A stretch of 64,000 nt of DNA from Mycolicibacter heraklionensis (GTDB taxonomy: Bacteria; Actinomycetota; Actinomycetes; Mycobacteriales; Mycobacteriaceae): positions 2,918,880-2,982,879 of the forward strand of contig NZ_CP080997.1 in assembly GCF_019645815.1 (NCBI RefSeq), given 5' to 3'. Under the pieces are notes generated by a model that saw only the letters and a program-made list of their open reading frames with translations, was not told the DNA's origin and ran no database searches. Of the stretch, positions 1 to 6,455 are shown one piece after another; positions within the stretch are counted from its first letter, which is position 1, and each line of letters begins with the position of its first letter. Made by a program: the position numbers and the translations under genes.

Positions 1-383
1 CTCGCGCTGAGGCGCTCGACGGCCGCGCAGAACGCAGCGGCGAGCGCCCGTTCATCGATGGCCGGCACACCCGGGGTCAGGTCGCCTCGTGCCCGGTCCA
101 GCGCAAGGCGCTGCTGACTGGGCAGTTCACCCAGCACCGTGTCGTCGATCCCGTCGAGCAAATCAGCAACCGCGGCGAACGCATACTCGACCTCCGTCAC
201 TGATCCCTGCGCCGACAGCACCGAAAATCCTTGAGAGCGAGCTGCTTCGGTGGCGCTCAGCATCAGCGTGGTCTTGCCGATGCCGGCCTGTCCCTCGACC
301 ACCAACGCCGCAGGCCCCGGTCGAGCACGTGCCAGCAAATCCGACACTGCCCGCGTCTCCGCGCGCGGCACCGTCGTTGACAC
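1..383 (-). CDS. AAA-type ATPase/LuxR-like regulator, N-terminal part (runs off left end)
   Basis: The reverse strand reads an open frame from a GTG at 383 to the window edge. About 20 residues in there is a clear Walker A motif (GQAGIGKTT), followed by sequence typical of the ATPase domain of large LuxR-family (LAL/MalT-type) regulators. A GAGGA element lies about 8 nt before the GTG. These proteins usually carry a C-terminal LuxR helix-turn-helix that would lie outside the window, so the regulator assignment is inference from the N-terminal domain only. It is divergent from the MPT64-like gene, with 71 bp between the two starts. Confidence 0.7.
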   Translation of the reverse strand, partial: MSTTVPRAETRAVSDLLARARPGPAALVVEGQAGIGKTTLMLSATEAARSQGFSVLSAQGSVTEVEYAFAAVADLLDGIDDTVLGELPSQQRLALDRARGDLTPGVPAIDERALAAAFCAAVERLSA

Positions 384-454
384 CGTTTCATCCTCGCACC
401 GCGGGTTAATCTTTGGGCACGGCGCGTTGCCGCGTTTGCTAGGAGGTATCACCC

Positions 455-1234
455 ATGCGCTCTTTCAGCCTGGCCGTGGTCGTCACGGTTGCCGTCATGT
501 TCGGTTGCGTGGCCGTGGCTGTGGCGGCCCCGAAGGATTACTGCGCCGAGCTCAAAGGCGGCAATACCGGCCGCACGTGTGAGATCCAGCTCTCCGACGC
601 CGGGTACAGCGTCGACATCAGCATGCCGCTGAACTACCCGGATCAGAAGTCGGTTGCCGAGTACATCGCCCAGACACGCGACGCGTTCCTCAACTCGGCC
701 AAGTCTGGCGCGCCCGGCAGCGCACCAGCCAAGTTGAGCATCAAGCCGACGGAGTACACCTCGTCGATTCCCCCGCGCGGCACGCAAGCGGTGGTGTTCA
801 CGGTGGACCAAAACGTCGGCGGGGCCCAGCCACAGACGACGTACAAGGCGTTCAACTGGGACCAGACCTATCGCAAGGCGATCACCTTCGCGGCCGCATC
901 GGACGACAAGGAACATGCGCCGTTGTGGCAGGTGGATGATCCGCTGAAGACCGTCGCGCCGATCGTCCAGGCGGAACTGCAGCAGCAGCTGGCACCGGCG
1001 CCCACGCAATCAGGACAGTCGACTACCTCCACGTCCACGTCCACGTCCACCACGGCGCCACCACCGTTGCCGTTCGCGCAAGCCGCGCTGTATGACCCCG
1101 CCAACTATCAGAATTTCGCGGTGGTCAACGACGGGGTGATCTTCTTCTTCGACCAGGGCGTCTTGTTGCCCGCTTCGTCGGGGGCGTTACACGTGCTGGT
1201 GCCCCGGTCGGCGATCGACCCGATGATCGCCTGA
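455..1234 (+). CDS. MPT64-like secreted protein (RsiV/DUF3298-like family)
   Basis: A 259-residue exported protein. Residues 1-24 form a signal peptide ending AVA-A before PKDYC. The mature part follows M. tuberculosis MPT64 closely from memory: YCAELKG, YIAQTRDAFL, IPPRGTQAVV, TTYKAFNWDQTYRK, YQNFAVVNDGVIFFF and a final LVPRSAID. Two early cysteines (about 28 and 42) match the MPT64 disulfide pair. Unlike MPT64 it has a low-complexity Gln/Ser/Thr/Pro insertion at about 185-207, containing a TSTSTST run and a PPP stretch, before the C-terminal segment. The start is supported by AGGAGG about 7 nt upstream. The molecular function of the family is uncertain; MPT64 is a secreted antigen. Confidence 0.9.
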   Translation: MRSFSLAVVVTVAVMFGCVAVAVAAPKDYCAELKGGNTGRTCEIQLSDAGYSVDISMPLNYPDQKSVAEYIAQTRDAFLNSAKSGAPGSAPAKLSIKPTEYTSSIPPRGTQAVVFTVDQNVGGAQPQTTYKAFNWDQTYRKAITFAAASDDKEHAPLWQVDDPLKTVAPIVQAELQQQLAPAPTQSGQSTTSTSTSTSTTAPPPLPFAQAALYDPANYQNFAVVNDGVIFFFDQGVLLPASSGALHVLVPRSAIDPMIA

Positions 1235-1355
1235 CAGCTCCGGACTCGGGTTTGCCGGAACGGACACGAACCGTATCAACCTCCGGCGCAGGCGGATTAC
1301 GAAGCTGATGTGTCACGTTGCGTCAACTTTGCGGCACCTGGCACACGCCCCGAAA

Positions 1356-1390
1356 ACAAGAAAAGCCACCTGCTTGCAGGCGGCTCTTTT
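1356..1390 (-). terminator. Intrinsic terminator after tRNA-Val(CAC)
   Basis: On the minus strand a near-perfect stem (AGCCGCCTGC pairing with GCAGGTGGCT, 2-nt loop) is followed by TTTCTTGTTTT, directly downstream of the minus-strand tRNA-Val gene. Confidence 0.85.
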
Positions 1391-1391
1391 G

Positions 1392-1463
1392 TGGTCCCGG
1401 CTGGGATCGAACCAGCGACCTTCCGCGTGTGAGGCGGACGCTCTCCCCCTGAGCTACGAGACC
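1392..1463 (-). tRNA. tRNA-Val (anticodon CAC)
   Basis: A 72-nt cloverleaf on the minus strand. The acceptor stem GGTCTCG pairs with CGGGACC, the discriminator is A, and the T-arm carries GGTTCGATCC. The anticodon loop contains CAC, which decodes GUG. CCA is not encoded. It is followed by its own terminator and is divergent from the tRNA-Gly/Cys/Val group. Confidence 0.95.
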
Positions 1464-1555
1464 GGATGAACGAGGACGAACACTAGCACGCCGTGCCCGC
1501 TAAGCATCAATGCGCAGGCCCACTTTCGCGCGACTCGCCGCTCTGACATGCAAAG

Positions 1556-1585
1556 TTGTGTTGTCTCACATGTGTCCGCTAATGT
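1556..1585 (+). promoter_or_regulatory. Candidate promoter of the tRNA-Gly/Cys/Val operon
   Basis: TTGTGT (1556-1561) and TAATGT (1580-1585) are separated by 18 nt, a plausible SigA-type -35/-10 pair. It lies about 37 nt upstream of the first tRNA. Inferred from motif and position. Confidence 0.5.
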
Positions 1586-1622
1586 TCTGCATCGCGACGG
1601 GCGACGATCTCGCCCGTGGCAC

Positions 1623-1695
1623 GCGGATGTAGCGCAGTTGGTAGCGCATCACCTTGCCAAGGTGAGGGTCGCGGGTTCGAATCCCGTCATCCGCT
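1623..1695 (+). tRNA. tRNA-Gly (anticodon GCC)
   Basis: A 73-nt cloverleaf. Acceptor GCGGATG pairs with CATCCGC, the T-arm has GGTTCGAATCC, and the anticodon loop TTGCCAA gives GCC. First gene of a three-tRNA cluster on the plus strand. Confidence 0.96.
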
Positions 1696-1725
1696 CGAGG
1701 GTGTCAAGTGGCATCAACCCCTTGC

Positions 1726-1796
1726 GGTGGAGTGGCCGAGTGGTGAGGCAACGGCCTGCAAAGCCGTGCACACGGGTTCGATTCCCGTCTCCACCT
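1726..1796 (+). tRNA. tRNA-Cys (anticodon GCA)
   Basis: A 71-nt cloverleaf. Acceptor GGTGGAG pairs with CTCCACC, the T-arm has GGTTCGATTCC, and the anticodon loop CTGCAAA gives GCA. It lies 30 nt after tRNA-Gly and is probably co-transcribed with it. Confidence 0.96.
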
Positions 1797-1813
1797 CCGT
1801 CCCAAGGCTCTAA

Positions 1814-1888
1814 GCGCGGTTAGCTCAGCGGGAGAGCGCTTCCCTGACACGGAAGAGGTCGCTGGTTCAATCCCAGTACCGCGCACCA
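1814..1888 (+). tRNA. tRNA-Val (anticodon GAC), CCA encoded
   Basis: Acceptor GCGCGGT pairs with ACCGCGC, the discriminator is A, and a CCA is present in the DNA (1886-1888). The anticodon loop TGACAC gives GAC. Last gene of the tRNA cluster; a strong terminator starts 13 nt downstream. tRNA-Val genes are phage attachment sites in some mycobacteria, but no integrase or duplicated 3' end is seen here. Confidence 0.96.
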
Positions 1889-1901
1889 GGCTCAACACAG
1901 C

Positions 1902-1940
1902 AAAAACCCCTGCCGCCACCGCGTGACGACAGGGGTTTTT
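1902..1940. terminator. Bidirectional intrinsic terminator
   Basis: AAAAACCCCTG (1902-1912) pairs perfectly with CAGGGGTTTTT (1930-1940) around a 17-nt loop. The A and T tracts serve both strands. It sits between the plus-strand tRNA operon and the 3' end of the minus-strand small protein gene at 1953. Confidence 0.9.
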
Positions 1941-1952
1941 CGGTTCGGCGGA

Positions 1953-2231
1953 CTAGCTCTTGTTGGCCTTGACCACCATGCCGACGAGCGCGGTGACGAT
2001 GGTGCCCAGCACCCCGCCGCCGACCAGGCTGCCGGCCGCGTTGGCGAGGTCGAACCCACCGGCAGCACCGCTGGTGAGAATGCTGTTCAAGAGGCCACCG
2101 CCGGCCAAGCCACCGAGGCCACCACTGATCAAGCTCCCGAGCCCGCCCGGACTGGGGATCTTTGCCGACATGTCGGCCCCTTTGCCCCCGAGCGCGCCCC
2201 CGATAGCCCCTGCGATCAGCGATTCGAGCAT
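1953..2231 (-). CDS. Small Gly-rich hydrophobic protein, unknown function
   Basis: A 92-residue protein rich in Gly, Ala and Leu. It has GxxGG patterns throughout (AGAIGGALGG, GGLGGLAGGG), a hydrophobic C-terminal stretch (GTIVTALVGMVV) and a basic end (KANKS). This looks like a small membrane-associated protein. I do not recognise a named domain. An AAAGGGG element precedes the ATG. A palindromic GTTATAAC near 2285-2292 may serve as a -10 for this gene, for the divergent lipoprotein, or both. Confidence 0.7.
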   Translation of the reverse strand: MLESLIAGAIGGALGGKGADMSAKIPSPGGLGSLISGGLGGLAGGGLLNSILTSGAAGGFDLANAAGSLVGGGVLGTIVTALVGMVVKANKS

Positions 2232-2423
2232 GGTGTACCCCTTTGTGAACGGTGCGCCGCTTTGTTAGCTGCGCCTACAGATCAGTTATAACGAAGATCA
2301 CACTTCGCGAAGCTGCATTTGCGCAGATCTACCGGAATTCTGGGCCGGGCCGAGACCACGAGCCGGCAGGCACCACAATCGGTAGCACCGCACGAACCGG
2401 GAAAAGTCGCGAAAGGTGGTCCC

Positions 2424-3014
2424 ATGAATCGACCCATCGTCGCCCTGTCGGTGTTCGCCCTGGCAGCCTCCGCTTTGTCGGCGGCGTGTTCGGGCCACAC
2501 CGATCAGACGAGCGGGCCTCCCTCGGCCGCCACATCCGGCGAATCGGGTACGGCAACGCCGAAACCCGCCGGGCACGCCGGCGACGCCCTGACCCTCACC
2601 CGCGTCGACGGCAGCACCGTCACCGTCACCTTGGAGAAGGTGATCAACCCCGCGACCGTCAAGCCCGGCCCCGGCGATCCGGGCGTCACCTATGTCGCGA
2701 CGCAGTTCACGATCGCCAACCCGGGAACCGCAACCATGAACGGCGACGTCAACACCAACGTCTGGGCGTTCGGTTCCGACGGCCGGCGCTACGCGCCGGA
2801 TCTGAAAGATGTCGGCGAATGCACGAACTTCGACTCCGGCATGTTCCACATCGCCCCGGGCGAGTCCGCGACCGGTTGCGTGGTCTTCGCGCTGCCGGCC
2901 GGTGTGAGCCCGGCGAAAGTCAGGTACGCGCCGTCGTCGGGATTCGCCGAAGGCTTCGGGGAATGGCTTCTTCCCTCCCCCACCCGAGCCACGCCGGCCC
3001 CCAACGTCAACTAA
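2424..3014 (+). CDS. Secreted lipoprotein with DUF4352-like Ig-fold domain
   Basis: 196 residues. A lipoprotein signal peptide ends in the lipobox LSAAC (Cys about 20), followed by a Ser/Thr/Gly linker. The rest resembles the DUF4352 (Telokin-like) fold: a start near GDALTLTRVDGSTVTVTL, a middle YVATQFTIANPGT segment and a late APGESATGCVVFALP strand. The ATG at 2424 is chosen because the signal peptide begins there and AAAGG lies just upstream; the frame stays open further upstream but is not protein-like. The stop codon overlaps the first half-site of the operator before the next gene. Function unknown. Confidence 0.8.
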   Translation: MNRPIVALSVFALAASALSAACSGHTDQTSGPPSAATSGESGTATPKPAGHAGDALTLTRVDGSTVTVTLEKVINPATVKPGPGDPGVTYVATQFTIANPGTATMNGDVNTNVWAFGSDGRRYAPDLKDVGECTNFDSGMFHIAPGESATGCVVFALPAGVSPAKVRYAPSSGFAEGFGEWLLPSPTRATPAPNVN

Positions 3015-3052
3015 CGGTTGACGCAAACCATCCCGTCAACCTAGTGTTGACG
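3005..3052. promoter_or_regulatory. Double palindromic operator overlapping a leaderless promoter
   Basis: Two copies of the same palindrome, CGTCAAC-N5-GTTGACG, occur at 3005-3023 and 3034-3052, 29 bp apart. TTGACG (3018-3023) and TAGTGT (3042-3047) are separated by 18 nt and would act as -35 and -10. Transcription would then begin at or next to the ATG at 3055, giving a leaderless mRNA. Each palindrome covers one promoter element, the geometry expected of a repressor site. The downstream HTH-containing protein is the obvious candidate binder, but that is inference. Confidence 0.75.
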
Positions 3053-3054
3053 GC

Positions 3055-3801
3055 ATGGTCGATCCCACCCCGCTCACCCAGTCGGTCCGTCTCGACGACC
3101 TCATCAACGCCATCACCGGCGTGCACGACAACCCGCTCGAGCGGTTGACCGATGCCGTGCTGGCCGCCGAGCACCTCGGCGAAGTCGCTGACCATCTGAT
3201 CGGGCACTTCGTCGACCAGGCACGCCGATCCGGAGCGTCATGGACCGATATCGGCAAGTGCATGGGCGTCACCAAGCAAGCGGCGCAGAAGAAGTTCGTC
3301 CCGCGCCCCGAGGCCGCCACGCTCGATCCCGAACAGGGCTTCGCTCGCTTCACCCCACGGGCACGCAGTGCGGTGGTGGCGGCCCAGAACGCCGCCCACC
3401 GGGCACGCAACGCCGAGATCACCCCCGACCATCTGGTGCTGGGGCTGCTGCACGATCCCAACGCCCTGGCCACCGCATTGCTCACCGCCCAGCGCGTCGA
3501 CCCCGACGCCCTCGCGGCCTCGGTCACCCTGCCGCCCGGCGGTGCCGAATCACCCGCCTTGATTCCGTTCAGCGGTCCGGCCCGCAAGGCCCTGGAGTTG
3601 ACTTTCCGCACCGCACTTCGCCTCGGCCACAACTACATCGGCACCGAGCACCTCCTGTTGGCGCTGCTGGAAGCAGAGGATGACACCGGTCCCCTGCATC
3701 GCGCCGGGGTCGACCGCGAGCGGGCCGAAGCCGACCTGGCCAAAGCCCTGGAGGCGATCACCGCGAACCTGGCCGCTCCCGGCACGGAAACCACGAACTG
3801 A
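3055..3801 (+). CDS. HTH plus Clp-N (ClpC-type R domain) protein, probable autoregulator
   Basis: 248 residues. The N-terminal ~85 residues are helical and include an HTH-like segment (SWTDIGKCMGVTKQAAQ, about 62-78). Residues about 95-235 hold two Clp-N repeats: FTPRARSAVVAAQNAAHRAR with ITPDHLVLGLL, then FSGPARKALELTFRTALRLG with YIGTEHLLLALL. These repeats are the substrate/adaptor-binding module of ClpC and ClpA, but here there are no AAA+ ATPase modules. It may sense ClpC clients or compete for adaptors, and regulate its own gene through the double palindrome that ends 2 bp before its ATG. Proteins with this arrangement are known as uncharacterised actinobacterial Clp-N proteins. Confidence 0.8.
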   Translation: MVDPTPLTQSVRLDDLINAITGVHDNPLERLTDAVLAAEHLGEVADHLIGHFVDQARRSGASWTDIGKCMGVTKQAAQKKFVPRPEAATLDPEQGFARFTPRARSAVVAAQNAAHRARNAEITPDHLVLGLLHDPNALATALLTAQRVDPDALAASVTLPPGGAESPALIPFSGPARKALELTFRTALRLGHNYIGTEHLLLALLEAEDDTGPLHRAGVDRERAEADLAKALEAITANLAAPGTETTN

Positions 3802-3878
3802 CCGGCGAAACCGCCGGTCTGCGAACCCGCCAGGCCAAGGCTGCTGCACCCGCGATCCCGATGTGCCATCATGCCCAG

Positions 3879-4415
3879 ATGCATCGCTGGATTCTGGCCC
3901 TGGTCACTTCCGTCGTCACCGCGTTGGCTGCCCTGCTGACGCCCGCCGCCGGACACGCCACGCCGACCACCACCGCGGAGGCGCCGATCGGGCGCCTCGG
4001 CGACACGCTGCGCATCCAATACCACGACGAGGCGTTCGGCCCGATCGTCGCCGATGTCACCGTCCACGACGTGGTGCCCAGCGAGATCCCCCCGGGCTGG
4101 GGCGCGAACGGCACGCCGCGCTGGCGCAACCAGGGCGGTCCGTGGCGGGCGAACGTGACCATCCACCCGATCGCGGTGCCCAACCCCTACATCATGGCGG
4201 CCTCAGTCACCTTCGACGGTGTCACGCCCGGCGGCGACGCCTACGTGTCCAAGCACACCGACGACCCCACCACCCTGGATGCGGTGCTCACCAACGCTCC
4301 CGCGGGCTCCACCGTCAACGGCGGTGTCTACTGGGATGTCTACCGCGGCTTGGTCACCCACGTGGTGATGCTGTCGCGCAACACCGGACTGCGCCTGGCG
4401 CAGTGGAATCTGTGA
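3879..4415 (+). CDS. MPT63-like secreted protein (DUF1942-like)
   Basis: 178 residues from the ATG at 3879, which begins a standard signal peptide (hydrophobic 5-23, cleavage near GHA-TP). In-frame ATGs also lie at 3861 and 3873 is out of frame; none has a good RBS. The mature part follows the MPT63 pattern: IGRLGDTL near the start, then VADVTVHDVVPSEIPPG, and a C-terminal VYWDVYRGLVTHVVM matching the YFDVTGP...IVAMN end of MPT63. MPT63 is a small immunoglobulin-fold secreted antigen of unknown function. The stop is one base from the 56-bp tandem array. Confidence 0.7.
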   Translation: MHRWILALVTSVVTALAALLTPAAGHATPTTTAEAPIGRLGDTLRIQYHDEAFGPIVADVTVHDVVPSEIPPGWGANGTPRWRNQGGPWRANVTIHPIAVPNPYIMAASVTFDGVTPGGDAYVSKHTDDPTTLDAVLTNAPAGSTVNGGVYWDVYRGLVTHVVMLSRNTGLRLAQWNL

Positions 4416-4416
4416 G

Positions 4417-4584
4417 CTAACCCGCGGGTTTGATGCGGTGGTCCAGCTTCGGCTCTCCTCCGTCGAGCCTCGCTAACCCCCGGGTTTGATGCGGTGGTCC
4501 AGCTTCGGCTCTCCTTCATCGAGCCTCGCTAACCCCCGGGTTTGATGCGGTGGTCCAGCTTCGGCTCTCCTTCGTCGAGCCTCG
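4417..4584. repeat. Tandem repeat array A: 3 units of 56 bp
   Basis: Three direct units start at 4417, 4473 and 4529 (exactly 168 bp), differing by a few bases. Each contains GGTCCAGCTTCGGCTCTCC and ends TCGAGCCTCG. The next unit's first bases (CTA at 4585) are the TAG stop of the minus-strand ATPase gene, and the array begins one base after the MPT63-like stop, so it fills the convergent gap. Each unit has GGCTC and GAGCC arms 9 nt apart. The same core recurs at 26454 and 55184. No spacers, so not CRISPR. Confidence 0.95.
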
Positions 4585-5628
4585 CTAACCCCCGCTGCTC
4601 AACGCGAGCAGTCGCGAGGTGGCCCGCAGGTACTTCTTGCGGTAACCGCCGGCCAGCATCTCGGCGCTGAAAATCTGGTCGAGTTTGGCGCCGGAAGCCA
4701 CCACCGGGATGCCCGCGTCATACAGGCGATCGGTGAGTGCCACCAACCGCAGCGCCACGTTCTGGTCCTCAATGGCGTGCGCACCGGTGAGGAACACCGC
4801 GGTGACGCCCTCGATCAGCGTCAGGTAGCGCGACGGATGCATGGTGGCCAGGTGGGCGCACAGCCCGTCGAAGTCGTCCAGCGTCGCTCCCGGCCGCGCC
4901 GCGGCGCGCTGCGTGACCTGTTGCGCTGAGGGCGGTTCGGGCGCCGGCGGCAGGTCCCGGTGCCGATAGTCGGGGCCGTCAACCCGAACCGGGGTGAAAA
5001 TGCTTGCCAGCGCACTGATCTCGCGCAGAAAGTCCTGCACAGCGAAGCGGCCTTCGCCGAGCTGCTCGGGCAACGTGTTCGATGTCGCGGCAATCGAGAC
5101 CCCGCGCGCCACCAGTTCGGACAGCAGCCGCGACACCAAGGTGGTGTTGCCGGGATCGTCGAGTTCGAACTCGTCGATGCACACCACGGTGTAGCCGCCG
5201 AGCAATTCGATGCACTCGGTGAAGCCGAACACCCCGGCCAACTGGGTCAGCTCCATGAACGTCGCGAACGCCGTGCCAGGCGGCTCAGCGGCCGCGGTGT
5301 CGGTGATCGCGTGGTAGACCGAGGCCAGCAGGTGCGTCTTGCCGACACCGAAACCACCGTCGAGGTAGATACCCACGCCCGGCAACACCTCGCGCTTGCC
5401 CAGCAGCTTGCGCCGTCCGGCGCGCCGGGTGACCGCCTGCGTGCAGAACGCGGTGCACGCCGTCACCGCGGCGGCCTGGCTGGGTTGCGCCGGGTCCGGG
5501 CGGTAGCTGGCGAAGCTGGCCCCGGCGAACGTCGGGGGCGGTTTGAGCTGCGCGATCAACCGTTCCGGAGAGACCGCCGGCTGCCTGTCCACCAGGTGGT
5601 CGATCGACTCGGCGGCTGGATTGGGCAC
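4585..5628 (-). CDS. AFG1/ZapE-like AAA ATPase
   Basis: 347 residues from a GTG at 5628. Walker A is GGFGVGKTHLLAS (about residues 100-112) and Walker B is VVCIDEFELDD, with the AFG1-family TSNTLPEQLGEGRF motif further on. ZapE/AFG1 proteins are P-loop ATPases linked to division-ring or mitochondrial protein quality control in other organisms; the mycobacterial role is not established to my knowledge. Matches the Rv2670c position. The start is chosen because TACAGT sits 6 nt upstream and an earlier in-frame ATG would overlap the divergent gene. The C-terminus ends Ser-Gly-Gly at the array's repeated TAG. Confidence 0.88.
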   Translation of the reverse strand: MPNPAAESIDHLVDRQPAVSPERLIAQLKPPPTFAGASFASYRPDPAQPSQAAAVTACTAFCTQAVTRRAGRRKLLGKREVLPGVGIYLDGGFGVGKTHLLASVYHAITDTAAAEPPGTAFATFMELTQLAGVFGFTECIELLGGYTVVCIDEFELDDPGNTTLVSRLLSELVARGVSIAATSNTLPEQLGEGRFAVQDFLREISALASIFTPVRVDGPDYRHRDLPPAPEPPSAQQVTQRAAARPGATLDDFDGLCAHLATMHPSRYLTLIEGVTAVFLTGAHAIEDQNVALRLVALTDRLYDAGIPVVASGAKLDQIFSAEMLAGGYRKKYLRATSRLLALSSGG

Positions 5629-5634
5629 GCACGA

Positions 5635-5640
5635 ACTGTA
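5635..5640 (-). promoter_or_regulatory. -10 element for leaderless zapE-like mRNA
   Basis: On the minus strand TACAGT is followed by 6 nt and the GTG start at 5628. This places the predicted transcription start at the start codon. No ribosome-binding site is present. Confidence 0.55.
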
Positions 5641-5662
5641 GTCACATGGTGCAATCGAGGCC

Positions 5663-6445
5663 ATGTCCGACCTCAGCGCAGACCCCGGATTCACCCTGCT
5701 GGGCTCCACGGCGCCCGTCGACGACGCCGAACTGGGCCGGCTGTACGCCTATCCCGAAACCAGCGAGCCGCGCGTGTGGGTGCGGGCCAATTTCATCGGC
5801 AGCATCGACGGCGGCGCGACGGTCGCCGGCACGTCCGGTGGACTGGCCGGGCCCGGCGACCGGTCCCTGTTCATGCTGCTGCGGGCGCTGGCCGACGTCG
5901 TCGTGGTCGGCGCGGGCACCGTACGGGTTGAGAATTACGGCGGAGCGCGGCTGAGCGTCGCGCAGCGCCAGGGCCGCCGCGACCGCGGACAGTCCGAGGT
6001 ACCCCGGCTGGCGATCGTGACCCAGTCGGGACAGCTGGACCGCAACCTGCGGGTGTTCAACGACACCGAACTGGCACCGCTGGTGTTGACCTGCTCCGCG
6101 GTCGCCGACGACACTCGGCGGCGGCTGGCCGGGCACGCCGACGTCCTGGACTGCTCCGGTGATGACCCCGGGCGGGTGGACGAGGCCGTGCTGCTGGCCG
6201 CGTTGGCGCAGCGCGAGCAGTTTCGAGTGCTCACCGAAGGCGGACCGACCCTGCTGGGGTCGTTCATCGAACGCGAGCTGCTTGACGAGCTCTGCCTGAC
6301 CTTGGCCCCCTATCTGGTCGGCGGCCTGGCCCGCCGTATCGCCACCGGTCCGGGCGAGCTGACCACGCCGATGCGCTGCGCGCATCTGCTCGCCGACGAA
6401 TCCGGCTACCTCTACGGCCGCTACGTCAAAAGCGCGCGCCTATAA
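5663..6445 (+). CDS. RibD C-terminal/dihydrofolate-reductase-like pyrimidine reductase
   Basis: 260 residues, one RibD C-terminal (DHFR-like) reductase domain. Visible landmarks are RANFIGSIDGGATVAG near 42-57, FMLLRALADVVVVGAGTVR with the NADPH-binding turn, and LTEGGPTLLGSFIERELLDEL near 192-212. There is no zinc deaminase domain, so it is not a bifunctional RibD. The M. tuberculosis counterpart Rv2671 has been reported to reduce dihydrofolate and to give resistance to p-aminosalicylate when overproduced; whether this protein does so is inference. A GAGG lies 5 nt before the chosen ATG, which is 34 bp from the divergent ATPase start. Confidence 0.85.
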   Translation: MSDLSADPGFTLLGSTAPVDDAELGRLYAYPETSEPRVWVRANFIGSIDGGATVAGTSGGLAGPGDRSLFMLLRALADVVVVGAGTVRVENYGGARLSVAQRQGRRDRGQSEVPRLAIVTQSGQLDRNLRVFNDTELAPLVLTCSAVADDTRRRLAGHADVLDCSGDDPGRVDEAVLLAALAQREQFRVLTEGGPTLLGSFIERELLDELCLTLAPYLVGGLARRIATGPGELTTPMRCAHLLADESGYLYGRYVKSARL

Positions 6446-6455
6446 GGTGACAGGC

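Noticed and set aside
1814..1888. Prophage or island attachment at tRNA-Val(GAC)
   Set aside because: No integrase, no duplicated tRNA 3' end and an intact terminator directly after the gene.
4417..4584. Possible CRISPR array
   Set aside because: The units are contiguous direct repeats with no spacers, and no cas genes are present.
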